Shown here: piece after piece, positions 8,314 to 16,191 of the stretch | Numbering within the stretch: the first letter of the stretch is position 1 | How the letters are laid out: each line of letters opens with the position of its first letter | Assembly: GCF_003863365.1 (NCBI RefSeq) | Contig: NZ_RQXT01000044.1 | Coordinates: forward strand, 1-62,915 | Length of the DNA: 62,915 bases | Reading direction: 5' to 3' | Source: Mesorhizobium tamadayense | Lineage (GTDB): Bacteria; Pseudomonadota; Alphaproteobacteria; Rhizobiales; Rhizobiaceae | Notes under the pieces: generated by a model | Database searches by the model: none | The model's input: the letters and a program-made list of their open reading frames with translations, nothing else | Told to the model about the DNA's origin: nothing | Position numbers and translations under genes: made by a program

Positions 8314-9354
8314 TCAGTCCGGCCAAATGCCAGGCGACGTCGGGGCACCGTCGTCATACTTTGACAGCCATTCCACGATCTTGGGCCGATTGGTGACAAA
8401 GCCCTTATAGGTGGCCAACTCGGTCGGCAGGTCGCGGATGACGCGATGGAAGCGCCTCGCCCATTTCGGCACCGTCACCAGTTCGTCCAGCTTGATGAGG
8501 TAGCAGCGGATCGGAAACACCAGGGCGTTTGAGCGAGGGAGACGGAAGAAGGTCTGAAGCTCGACGCGCAAATGCATCATTTGCCCCATGTTCTCCAGGG
8601 TCAGGTCTTTCTTCATCACGCCCCATTTGTGATAGTTCTCCGGGCTTGTATCGAGCAAGGGATAGACCGTCATCGTCCAGTTTAGACGGCGCGCCGGCGA
8701 GCCCTGCTGCACGTTCAGGAGGAACTTCAAGGCGCGCTGGAAGATACCCATCTCGTGCGCTTTCGGCACCGGGGCGTGCCACTCGAAGAAGTTCATGCCG
8801 ATGTCGAAATCGAGGCTCCAGTCGGCCTGTGTCGTCACCATGCCGGCGTCCATCCACAGGTTGTCGTCGCGTTGGTCGAGTACCGCAAAGTCGCCCTGGG
8901 TCTGCCGCGTGATGTATTCCATCGGGCCATAGGGCAATGTGGTCTCATCGAGGAAGGTGAACTTCTGCTCGATGCCCAGCGGACGGTTGATCCAGTGCCA
9001 TTTGGTACCGTCGCGGTGCAGCTCGAAAAGCTCGGGATACTCCTCCGCCTTCGAAGTCATGATCAGCTCGAGCAGATCCCAGCCGGCCAAGGTCATGTGC
9101 GGCAGCGACTGGCAGCGCAACGGGTCTTCGGCAAGGACGCGGGCCCGGTCGCGCATCTCCGAGACATAGTGCTCATCCACGTCGAAAGTCCGCTCGTAGA
9201 CGCTGCCCGGACGGTATGACTTATGCGGCTCCAAGTTCACCGAGTACATGTAGCTGTCCTCGGGAAACGGGAACGGGAAACGCTTGACCGCCTCCGGCGA
9301 GTTGCGGAAGGTGAAGTCGTCGTGGAAGGTTTCTTCCTTGAAGATAACAGTCAT
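8314..9354 (-). CDS. Heme-dependent oxidative N-demethylase / dimethylamine monooxygenase, heme (PAS-like, DUF3445) subunit
   Basis: This 346-residue protein belongs to the HODM alpha-subunit family (formerly DUF3445), whose PAS-like fold binds heme and demethylates dimethylamine to methylamine. Diagnostic stretches include FPFPFPEDSYMYSVNLEPHK, DPLRCQSLPHMTLAGWDLLE and RLNWTMTVYPLLDTSPENYH, and a C-terminal HLRVELQTFFRLPRSNALVF. The start at 9354 is preceded by GAGGAC; a longer reading to 9441 is not supported. It lies 16 bases after the ferredoxin-reductase subunit in a four-gene unit. Subunit letters differ between papers, so no symbol is given; dmmD would be my guess. Confidence 0.88.
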   Translation of the reverse strand: MTVIFKEETFHDDFTFRNSPEAVKRFPFPFPEDSYMYSVNLEPHKSYRPGSVYERTFDVDEHYVSEMRDRARVLAEDPLRCQSLPHMTLAGWDLLELIMTSKAEEYPELFELHRDGTKWHWINRPLGIEQKFTFLDETTLPYGPMEYITRQTQGDFAVLDQRDDNLWMDAGMVTTQADWSLDFDIGMNFFEWHAPVPKAHEMGIFQRALKFLLNVQQGSPARRLNWTMTVYPLLDTSPENYHKWGVMKKDLTLENMGQMMHLRVELQTFFRLPRSNALVFPIRCYLIKLDELVTVPKWARRFHRVIRDLPTELATYKGFVTNRPKIVEWLSKYDDGAPTSPGIWPD

Positions 9355-9370
9355 TGCAGCGTCCTCCTCG

Positions 9371-10336
9371 CTATCGATCCAGCACCAGCGTTTTGCCTTC
9401 GAAGCGTGATACGCAAGGCATGATCTTGGTGCCGCTGGCACATTGCGCGGGCGTCAGCCAATGGTCCTTGTGCAGGAACGTTCCCTCATATTCGAGAACG
9501 TCCGTCTCGCACTGACCGCAGGCTCCGCCGCGGCACAGATATGGCGCCTCGACGCCGGCTGCTTCGATCGCTTCAAGCAGGCTTTGATGTTCGCCGACCT
9601 GGATCATCTTGTTCGACCGCGCCAGCATGACCTCGAAGGGCTTGCCTGAGGCAGGTGCAAGGAATTCTTCGTGATGCACCGCCTCGCGCGGCCACCCTAG
9701 CGCCGTCGCGGTCTTGCGCACCCAGGCGATCATGCCTTTAGGCCCACAGACATAGACGTGGGTGCCGAGCGGCTGCCCGTCGAGCAGTGCCGGCAAGTCG
9801 ATCTGCTCGCCCCGGTCGTCATGGTAAAGATGAACGCGCGGGCGATAGTTGGCCGCAAGCTCGTCCGCGTAGGAAGCGAGGGATGTTGTCCGCACGGAGT
9901 AGTGCAGTTCGAAGTTTCCATTCATGCCGGCGAGTTGCTTGATCTGTGCCAGGAACGGCGTGATGCCGATGCCTCCGGCAAGCAACAGGTGCTTTCGCGC
10001 CCGCAAATCCAGCGCGAAGAGATTGATTGGGTTGGAGATGACCATCTCCATCCCCGGCCTCACCTGCCGGTGCATGAACAACGAACCGCCTCTTCCATTG
10101 TCGTCGCGGCGGATCGAGATCGAATAGCCGCCCCGGTCGGCGGGATCGCTCATGATAGAGTAGGGATTGCGACGCACGCGATCCTTGTCGTTCATCTCCA
10201 CGACGGTATGCGCACCGCCCGAGAAAGTAGGCATTGGACCGCCATCGCGGCGAACGAACTTGAATCGGGTGACAAGCTCGTTGACGGGCGTGACCTCGGC
10301 CACTGTCACGGGTATTTTTGCGGCTCCTGCACTCAT
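9371..10336 (-). CDS. dmmB: Dimethylamine monooxygenase reductase subunit (FMN, NAD(P)H, 2Fe-2S)
   Basis: This 321-residue phthalate-dioxygenase-reductase-type protein supplies electrons to the heme N-demethylase. A flavin-binding RRNPYSIMSDPADRGGYSIS segment is followed by GIGITPFLAQI (nucleotide binding) and VYVCGPKGMI, and a C-terminal plant-type ferredoxin domain with CRGGACGQCETDV and a later PCVSR cysteine. Translation starts at 10336 in an ATGA overlap with the preceding small subunit. A 42-residue upstream extension in the open frame is antisense-like and was rejected. Together with its neighbours it forms the dimethylamine-to-methylamine step. Confidence 0.9.
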   Translation of the reverse strand: MSAGAAKIPVTVAEVTPVNELVTRFKFVRRDGGPMPTFSGGAHTVVEMNDKDRVRRNPYSIMSDPADRGGYSISIRRDDNGRGGSLFMHRQVRPGMEMVISNPINLFALDLRARKHLLLAGGIGITPFLAQIKQLAGMNGNFELHYSVRTTSLASYADELAANYRPRVHLYHDDRGEQIDLPALLDGQPLGTHVYVCGPKGMIAWVRKTATALGWPREAVHHEEFLAPASGKPFEVMLARSNKMIQVGEHQSLLEAIEAAGVEAPYLCRGGACGQCETDVLEYEGTFLHKDHWLTPAQCASGTKIMPCVSRFEGKTLVLDR

Positions 10337-10932
10337 CTGAACCGCTCCACCGATTCGGGAATGTTGCCGGGATCTTCCGCGTCGACGCGCACGCCCTGGA
10401 AGGCCGCAATGCGGCGCGAATAGTGATCGCGCACGAACAGATGCAGCCCGCAATGGGCGCATCGGAAAGGATCGTGCGTCACATCTTCAGTGATACCCTT
10501 GCAATGCACGCACTGCACGCGGCGCACAGTCGAGCCGCGGTGCTCAGCCTGGATCGCGGAATGTGGGATTCCGGCCTGCGTGGCCTCCAACATTGCCTGT
10601 CCCATTAACCCCTCAGTTCCCGCCAGATAAACCTGCAGGCCCATATGCGCGCCTGCCAGGACCCGCCTTAGCCGCGGAAGCGCGGCCTCGTAGCTCGGCC
10701 CGACATAGAGTTGGGCAGGGGCAAGTTGCTCCAGCCCGGCAACGAACTTGTCCCCTGACTTCTTGGGGAGATAAATGATCTGAGCCCCGGCGAAGAAATC
10801 GGGGGGCGCAGAGGCAGCTAGATCGAGAATCGCCTCTGCACCTTCGGCGTCGGCGACTATCAGATGCAGCCGCCCCGGCCGTATCTCCAGCGCGCCATAG
10901 ACGGGGCGGCTTGGAATCGTGCCTTCTAACAC
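10333..10932 (-). CDS. dmmA: Dimethylamine monooxygenase small subunit (DmmA-like, C-terminal zinc ribbon)
   Basis: This 199-residue protein starts at GTG 10932. It has an N-terminal alpha/beta domain (GALEIRPGRLHLIVADAEG, AQIIYLPKKSG) and a C-terminal rubredoxin-like knuckle VQCVHCKGITEDV plus FRCAHCGLHLFVRDHYSRR. This arrangement matches what is annotated as the DmmA-like subunit of dimethylamine monooxygenase, and the gene directly precedes dmmB with a 4-base overlap. The two CxxC pairs probably hold zinc or iron. The protein's precise role in electron transfer or assembly is not settled. The start codon is the least certain part of the call. Confidence 0.8.
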   Translation of the reverse strand: MLEGTIPSRPVYGALEIRPGRLHLIVADAEGAEAILDLAASAPPDFFAGAQIIYLPKKSGDKFVAGLEQLAPAQLYVGPSYEAALPRLRRVLAGAHMGLQVYLAGTEGLMGQAMLEATQAGIPHSAIQAEHRGSTVRRVQCVHCKGITEDVTHDPFRCAHCGLHLFVRDHYSRRIAAFQGVRVDAEDPGNIPESVERFR

Positions 10933-11003
10933 TGACTTTGACCCTCGGCTCCGTTGTTGTTGGTCTGCGGGCTGGAACCCTGTTTCCGATACCTCACCGC
11001 GAT

Positions 11004-12137
11004 CTATCCCTTGGCGGTGCGACGCTTCTTTTCAGCATCAAAAAACGGCATCGAATGGGCAACGCAGGGGATCTCACTGGCTGAGTTCTGGACCGTCAGC
11101 TTCACGCCGTCGACCGCGCAGTCCACGGGCATGCGGGCAATGCCGATGTTGTGCCTATTGAGGCTGGAGTACATGCCGATCGTCACCACGCCGACCTTTT
11201 TGCCGTCCTTCAGCAACGGCGCGCCCTCCTCGGCCGGCGCCGTGCCTTCGAGCTTGACGCCATAGATCTTGAAGCGCTCCTTGCCCTTCAGCCGATAATG
11301 TTCCTCGGCGCCGCGGAAGCCCACCTTGCCGGGCGAGACGGTGAAGTCGAGCCCAAGTTCCCACAGCGTGTCGCCGGGCCCTTCGTTCTCGAAAGGATAC
11401 TTCTCCGAATTGTCGTAGGGGAAGAACAGCAGATAGCTTTCGGTCCTCAGCAGATCGAGCGTCGTGAACCGACAGGGGATGATGCCCATGCCCGCGCCCT
11501 CCTCCAGGATCCGGTCCCAGATCGCGGGAGCATCCTGGCCGCGGCAGAAAATCTCATAGCCGCGCTCGCCCGTGTAGCCAGTGCGCGAGATCGTCACGGG
11601 CAGACCAAAGAGCGAGGTGTGCATATGGCTGAAGTAGTTCAGGTTACGGATGCCTTCCACATGCTTCTGCAGGTAGTCGACTGCAAGCGGCCCCTGCAGC
11701 GACAGGTCGTGGAGATTGTCATCGAAGCGGATGGCTACGTCGCGCCCCGTAGCCGCCATCGTGAGTTGTTCATGGGCGCCGCCCGAGCCGTGAACGACCA
11801 TCCAGCTGTTCGGCCCCATGCGGTAGATCACGCAGTCGTCGATGAACTTGCCAGCGTCGTTCAGCATGGTCGCGTACACCGAACGGCCAGGCATGATCTT
11901 CTCGGTATTGCGGGTCGTGGCGCGGTCGATGACGTGGCTGGCCGCAGGGCCGTTCAAGTGCACCTTCTTCAAGCCGGAAACGTCCATGAGGCCGGCCTTG
12001 GTGCGGATCGCCAGATATTCGCGCTCCGGGTCGCCCGAATATTGCCAGGCGGTGCCCATGCCGCTCCAGTCTTCAAGCTTCGAACCAAGCGCACGATGGC
12101 GATCGGCGAGCGTGGAAAATCTCCAGGAATTGGTCAT
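11004..12137 (-). CDS. GcvT-family aminomethyltransferase, folate-linked subunit of the dimethylamine monooxygenase operon
   Basis: This 377-residue protein is a stand-alone GcvT domain (DVSGLKKVHLNGPAASHVID, VHGSGGAHEQL, ISRTGYTGERGYEIFCRG). It heads the minus-strand unit GcvT, dmmA, dmmB, heme subunit, AraC. A tetrahydrofolate-binding partner would capture formaldehyde from demethylation as methylene-THF. Start 12137 is preceded by AAAGGGG. The gap to dmmA is about 70 bases. It resembles the folate-dependent fourth gene of known dmmDABC clusters, although the order here differs. A free role in glycine cleavage is unlikely because no gcvH or gcvP is nearby. Confidence 0.82.
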   Translation of the reverse strand: MTNSWRFSTLADRHRALGSKLEDWSGMGTAWQYSGDPEREYLAIRTKAGLMDVSGLKKVHLNGPAASHVIDRATTRNTEKIMPGRSVYATMLNDAGKFIDDCVIYRMGPNSWMVVHGSGGAHEQLTMAATGRDVAIRFDDNLHDLSLQGPLAVDYLQKHVEGIRNLNYFSHMHTSLFGLPVTISRTGYTGERGYEIFCRGQDAPAIWDRILEEGAGMGIIPCRFTTLDLLRTESYLLFFPYDNSEKYPFENEGPGDTLWELGLDFTVSPGKVGFRGAEEHYRLKGKERFKIYGVKLEGTAPAEEGAPLLKDGKKVGVVTIGMYSSLNRHNIGIARMPVDCAVDGVKLTVQNSASEIPCVAHSMPFFDAEKKRRTAKG

Positions 12138-12513
12138 TTCGTTATCCCCTTTTTGTATCTGTTGTTGGCAGCCAGTTTGGGAGAAAGGATCGCGAAAATC
12201 AATAATGCTGTTAAAATTTTTTTCCTGACAGCAAAATGCCGATCGGAGAGTGGCTCAGTGAGGCCGGCTGTCGAATTGAGCCAGGGACGGTGACGAGAAA
12301 GCTTGGGAAACGCACCGTCACACCCTGAAGTTCATCATCCGAACGAGCGAAATCGCCACAGTCACGGGCGGGACTTGCGGCTTGCATGGATGCCAGAAAA
12401 TGCGGCAAAAGCGCGTCCTCGTGGATATCGGGGTTGGCGCGGCGCATCACGGTATTGTCGTCATGGCGCAGTTCTGATGAATTCCGGGCGGTCGCCAAGA
12501 AAGGAAGGTTGCG
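12138..12513. other. Divergent control region between the dmm operon and a GntR gene
   Basis: This 376-base stretch holds no supported gene. Close to the dmm side there is a small inverted repeat, TGCTGT at 12206-12211 with ACAGCA at 12228-12233, enclosing a run of A and T. The rest is moderately GC-rich and without an obvious operator. No TGGT-N4-ACCA site like those before tmm was found here. Confidence 0.55.
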
Positions 12514-13233
12514 ATGCCACCAAACCATGATGCAGCATTGGCTCTGATTGTGGATCATTCGATAGGCGCCACGGTGCGGATCGTGGTGGATACGTTGCTG
12601 GCGCGAATACGCTCTCAGCAATACGCGGCCGACGAACGACTGCCTTCGGAGCGAACCCTGGCCAGCGAACTTGGCGTTGCTCGAAACACGGTTCGCGAAG
12701 CGCTCGACATACTCGAAACCCACGGCTTTATCCGCCGCCGAGCCGGAAGCGGTAGCTTTGTGACCGGACAGTCGGGCCCGGACGATGCAGCGGGAGGCGT
12801 TGCTGCGGAGACGAGTCCGCTCGACCTCCTGGTCATGCGCGGAATCATAGAGCCCGAGATGATGCGACTCGCCATTATCAACATGTCGCCGCGAGCCATA
12901 GAAGGGCTGGGCGAGATTCTGTCTGCGATGGAAATGGTTCAGACCGACGCAGCCCAGTTTGCCCGGCTCGAGGAAGAGTTTCATCGCCAGGTAGCCCGCG
13001 GAGCAGGAAACCCGCTGCTTGCGTCCTGCTACGACCTGTTGATCCAGGCTCGACGCCAAGGCTTTCGCGCCGCGCTCAACCGGCGGCATCTGACACCTCG
13101 CCGGATCCAGGACTATCAGCGACGTTACAACACGTTGCTCAACGCGATCATCGCGCGGGACATCGAGAGCGCGGTCGAGTTTGCCAAGCTGCTTTTGATC
13201 GAAGAGCAAAAGCTCCTCCTTCAAGAAGATTGA
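12514..13233 (+). CDS. GntR-family regulator with FCD domain
   Basis: This 239-residue protein has an N-terminal winged helix (RLPSERTLASELGVARNTVREALDILETHGFIRRR, residues ~40-78) and a C-terminal all-helical FCD ligand domain (PEMMRLAIINMSPRAIEGL, EEFHRQVARGAGNPLLAS). FCD proteins usually sense small organic acids or amino-acid-like ligands, often with a bound metal. A good ribosome site, AAGGAAGG, precedes the ATG. It lies between the dmm operon and tmm and converges on a solute-binding-protein gene, overlapping it by 13 bases. It is the best candidate to bind the TGGT-N4-ACCA pair upstream of tmm. Confidence 0.9.
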   Translation: MPPNHDAALALIVDHSIGATVRIVVDTLLARIRSQQYAADERLPSERTLASELGVARNTVREALDILETHGFIRRRAGSGSFVTGQSGPDDAAGGVAAETSPLDLLVMRGIIEPEMMRLAIINMSPRAIEGLGEILSAMEMVQTDAAQFARLEEEFHRQVARGAGNPLLASCYDLLIQARRQGFRAALNRRHLTPRRIQDYQRRYNTLLNAIIARDIESAVEFAKLLLIEEQKLLLQED

Positions 13234-14537
13234 AGATTGACCACAGCGGGCCCAGCGGAAATCCGCAGCGCATCGGGCACGCTGGGATGACGTTGATCCC
13301 ACATCAGCCCAAGCGCGCGCAGTTCCTGGCGCAACCGAGTCCCGTGCCGCCGCAGCCAGTTTGGGATCGATCCGAAGGCGACGATTCGCGCCTGCCCATT
13401 CGTGATACGCACGACCGGCCAATCGCCGATAAGCGCATTGTCATTGCCGAACAGGTCCGAGCCGGACCATTTGGCTATTCCGAAGGCGTGCTCACCAAGG
13501 CCGCCATGCTTCATCGCCGCGAGAACCGAAACTGGCGCTGCCGTTCCGGCCTTTTCGACCGCCGCATGCCAAAGGTCCAGGGTTGCAACGTATTCCCATG
13601 ACACTGCGGTCCAGCTGTCCGGGAAGCGGCGATTGTACTCATCGAAGAATTCGGCGGGGCGATTGAAGAAGAAGGCTTTGTCGCGGAGCTCCGGATCGTC
13701 GAAATCCGGGAACTGGAATAGAAAGCCCTCAACGAACTCGACCGATGTCCTCTCGGCCAACCGGCGGTAGTTGTCCGCGGTGCAGGATATTATTTGCCCC
13801 CGGAATCCCGATCGGTATGCAGCCTCTGTCAATGCGTGAACCATCGGCTCGTAGCTCGTGCACCAGCACAGAATGTCAGGACTGCCGGTCAGCATCGCGC
13901 CGACTATCTCGTCAGCGTTTGTGGCCTCGGGCGCGTAACGGACTTCCCCCACGGCCGCGACACCCTCTGCCGCAAAGGCAGCCCGGTAGGTGGCGAGCGA
14001 GGGCAGTCCCAATGCATCAGTCTGGCTGCACATCGCCACACGCCGCAGATCGGGGCGGTTGCGTGCAAGCCACTCGACAGCCGTGACGTTGTAGAGTGGA
14101 TGGATCTCGCTTGGGGCGATCAGGTACGGCGTGTCGGGCGAAAGATCGCTCGGCAGCAGAGTCGAGGTCAGAACCTTCCGGGACATAAGATAGTCCTGGA
14201 TTGGACGGAATGTGTCGCCACCCAGCATCATCAGCAGTCCCACGCCGTGCTCTTGCACCAGGCGTCGGGCGCCTTCTGCCGCCCGTTCCGGATCATAACC
14301 ACAATCCTCGGCGAGCAGCTGGACATGGTGGCGCGCTCCTCCGATCAAGATTCCTCCGGTGCGATTGATCCAGTCCACCCAGATACGGCAGCCATTCAGC
14401 CCAGGCAGCCCCCATGAGCGAATTGGTCCCGTGAGCGGCCCGAGAAATCCCACCTTGACTGTCCGATGCGCCCCGACGCTGAGCCGTTTTGTCTGGGCGT
14501 TCACGGCAATCCGTTGCGAGAAACTGGCCGGGCTCAT
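13221..14537 (-). CDS. Peripla_BP_6 / AmiC-like substrate-binding protein without signal peptide
   Basis: The 438-residue reading contains a full type I periplasmic-binding fold: VKVGFLGPLTGPIRSWG, AGIL-like RTGGILIGGARHHVQLLAED, EHGVGLLMMLGGDTF, PLYNVTAVEWLARNRPDLRRV, then C-terminal SVLAAMKHGGLGEHAF. No hydrophobic signal sequence is visible at the N-terminus (SPASFSQRIAVNAQTKRL), so it is either cytoplasmic, like the amide sensor AmiC, or exported in another way. The start at 14537 has GGGGAGA 9 bases upstream. No permease or ATPase gene is adjacent. It is divergent from tmm and may sense methylated amines; that ligand is inferred from position only. Confidence 0.75.
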   Translation of the reverse strand: MSPASFSQRIAVNAQTKRLSVGAHRTVKVGFLGPLTGPIRSWGLPGLNGCRIWVDWINRTGGILIGGARHHVQLLAEDCGYDPERAAEGARRLVQEHGVGLLMMLGGDTFRPIQDYLMSRKVLTSTLLPSDLSPDTPYLIAPSEIHPLYNVTAVEWLARNRPDLRRVAMCSQTDALGLPSLATYRAAFAAEGVAAVGEVRYAPEATNADEIVGAMLTGSPDILCWCTSYEPMVHALTEAAYRSGFRGQIISCTADNYRRLAERTSVEFVEGFLFQFPDFDDPELRDKAFFFNRPAEFFDEYNRRFPDSWTAVSWEYVATLDLWHAAVEKAGTAAPVSVLAAMKHGGLGEHAFGIAKWSGSDLFGNDNALIGDWPVVRITNGQARIVAFGSIPNWLRRHGTRLRQELRALGLMWDQRHPSVPDALRISAGPAVVNLQSS

Positions 14538-14628
14538 TGGGCGCTTCTCCCCAAGCGGGCACCGCCCAGATTTCGGTTGCTGCAAGCGATGCGAATGTGC
14601 AAATTTACTTTCCCCATATGAATATTTG

Positions 14629-14658
14629 TTGACAACGCTCCAAATTCGATCCTAACTG
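14629..14658 (+). promoter_or_regulatory. Candidate tmm promoter
   Basis: A consensus TTGACA at 14629-14634 is followed after 18 bases by TAACTG, a weak -10 that runs into the first TGGT-N4-ACCA site. The strong -35 with a poor -10 overlapped by an operator would suit repression. The transcription start is not known. Confidence 0.35.
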
Positions 14659-14700
14659 GTCTGAACCAAAAGAACCAATACCACAAACTGGTTTAGACCA
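14657..14700. promoter_or_regulatory. Paired TGGT-N4-ACCA operators upstream of tmm
   Basis: TGGTCTGAACCA (14657-14668) and TGGTTTAGACCA (14689-14700) are both TGGT-N4-ACCA palindromes. Each is nearly the reverse complement of the other. Their centres are 32 bases apart, three helical turns. The second site ends 14 bases before the tmm ATG. GntR/FCD regulators bind GGT-Nx-ACC-type sites, so the GntR at 12514-13233 is the likely partner; this is inference. Confidence 0.6.
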
Positions 14701-14714
14701 ATGGGAGAATTAGC

Positions 14715-16055
14715 ATGAAAAAGAAAATTGCCATCATTGGTGCCGGTCCGTCCGGCTTGGCTCAGTTGCGCGCCTTCGCGTCCGCAGCGCCGAAAGCGGA
14801 GATTCCCGAAATTGTCTGCTTCGAAAAGCAGAGGAATTGGGGTGGGTTGTGGAACTATACGTGGCGCACAGGCCTGGACGAATTTGGCGAGCCGGTGCAT
14901 GGCTCGATGTATCGCTATCTCTGGTCCAACGGCCCCAAAGAGGGTCTAGAATTCGCGGACTACACCTTCGAGGAGCACTTCGGCAAACAGATTGCTTCCT
15001 ATCCGCCCCGGGCCGTGTTGTTCGACTACATCGAGGGGCGCGTGAAGAAGGCGGGCGTCCGTCCGTGGATACGCTTCTCCAGCGTCGTCAGGTATGTGAC
15101 CTGGAGTCCGGAGACCCGCAGGTTCACCGTGCTTGTGCAAGATCTTCCCAATGACCGATCCTACTCGGAAGAGTTCGATCACGTGATCGTCGCATCGGGC
15201 CATTTCTCAACGCCAAACGTGCCGGAATTCCCCGGGTTCGACACATTCAATGGTCGCATCCTGCATGCGCACGACTTCCGCGACGCACGAGAATTTGTCG
15301 GTCAGGACATACTGATCGTCGGAACCAGCTACTCGGCCGAGGATATCGGTTCCCAGTGCTGGAAGTACGGTTGCAAGTCGGTCACGGTCAGCCACCGCAC
15401 GCAAGCCATGGGCTTCAAGTGGCCGGCCAACTGGAAGGAGGTGCCGCTGCTGACCAAGGTCGAGGGTAACGTCGCAACCTTCACGGATGGCTCGACGGCG
15501 ACGGTCAATGCGATCATTCTCTGTACCGGCTACAAGCACCATTTTCCGTTCATGCCAGACGACTTGCGGCTGCGCACCGCGAACAGGTTGGCCACGGCGG
15601 ATCTCTACAAGGGCGTAGCCTACGTCCACAACCCGGCGCTGTTTTATCTCGGCATGCAGGACCAGTGGTACACCTTCAATATGTTCGATGCGCAGGCTTG
15701 GTGGGTGCGCGATGTTATCCTCGGCAGGATTAAGCTGCCCGCGTCCAAGAACGATCTGATCGCCGACGTCGAGAAGCGGGTCGCGGCCGAGGATGCGGGA
15801 GAGGACAGCTATGACGCGATCAGATACCAAGGCAACTATATCAAGGAGCTGATCGCCGAGACCGATTATCCAAGTTTCGACGTCGACGGCGCCGACGAGG
15901 CTTTCTTCCAGTGGAAGAAGCACAAGATCAAGGACATCATGGCGTTCCGCGACAACAGCTACCGGTCGGTCATGACCGGTACCATGGCGCCGAAGCATCA
16001 TACGCCGTGGAAAGACGCGCTGGACGATACAATGCAGAGCTATCTGCGCAACTGA
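14715..16055 (+). CDS. tmm: Trimethylamine monooxygenase
   Basis: This 446-residue flavin-containing monooxygenase oxidises trimethylamine to TMAO using NADPH and oxygen. FAD motif KIAIIGAGPSGLAQLRAFA is at residues 4-22. A second nucleotide motif GTSYSAEDIG lies near residue 203, and the typical Tmm stretches FEKQRNWGGLWNYTWRTG, MYRYLWSNGPKEGLEFADYT, CTGYKHHFPFMPDDLRL and FYLGMQDQWYTFNMFDAQAW are present. The length is close to the ~450 residues of characterised bacterial Tmm. It lies between a GntR/solute-binding pair and a regulator followed by tdm, so the TMA to TMAO to DMA steps are encoded together. Confidence 0.95.
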   Translation: MKKKIAIIGAGPSGLAQLRAFASAAPKAEIPEIVCFEKQRNWGGLWNYTWRTGLDEFGEPVHGSMYRYLWSNGPKEGLEFADYTFEEHFGKQIASYPPRAVLFDYIEGRVKKAGVRPWIRFSSVVRYVTWSPETRRFTVLVQDLPNDRSYSEEFDHVIVASGHFSTPNVPEFPGFDTFNGRILHAHDFRDAREFVGQDILIVGTSYSAEDIGSQCWKYGCKSVTVSHRTQAMGFKWPANWKEVPLLTKVEGNVATFTDGSTATVNAIILCTGYKHHFPFMPDDLRLRTANRLATADLYKGVAYVHNPALFYLGMQDQWYTFNMFDAQAWWVRDVILGRIKLPASKNDLIADVEKRVAAEDAGEDSYDAIRYQGNYIKELIAETDYPSFDVDGADEAFFQWKKHKIKDIMAFRDNSYRSVMTGTMAPKHHTPWKDALDDTMQSYLRN

Positions 16056-16078
16056 ACTTGCGTTGCGCAGTGACTTGT

Positions 16079-16130
16079 CCCGGAACCCTGCGGACCGTCA
16101 CTCTCGTGACGAGTTCAACATGGTTCCGGG
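16079..16130 (+). terminator. Nested hairpin after tmm
   Basis: Outer arms CCCGGAACC (16079-16087) and GGTTCCGGG (16122-16130) are perfect. Inside them CGTCAC (16096-16101) pairs with GTGACG (16106-16111) around a 4-base loop. There is no U-run, so it may be a rho-independent-like stop, a transcript stabiliser or an attenuator ahead of the next regulator gene. Confidence 0.4.
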
Positions 16131-16191
16131 CAGATGAGAAGAAGAACAACTTCACTAAGAGAGAATGGCAAAAGCTGAGGAGGAAGCCGGG

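Noticed and set aside
12211..13422. A 403-codon minus-strand frame opposite the GntR gene.
   Set aside because: The GntR protein has a clear winged helix and FCD domain; the opposite frame is without sense.
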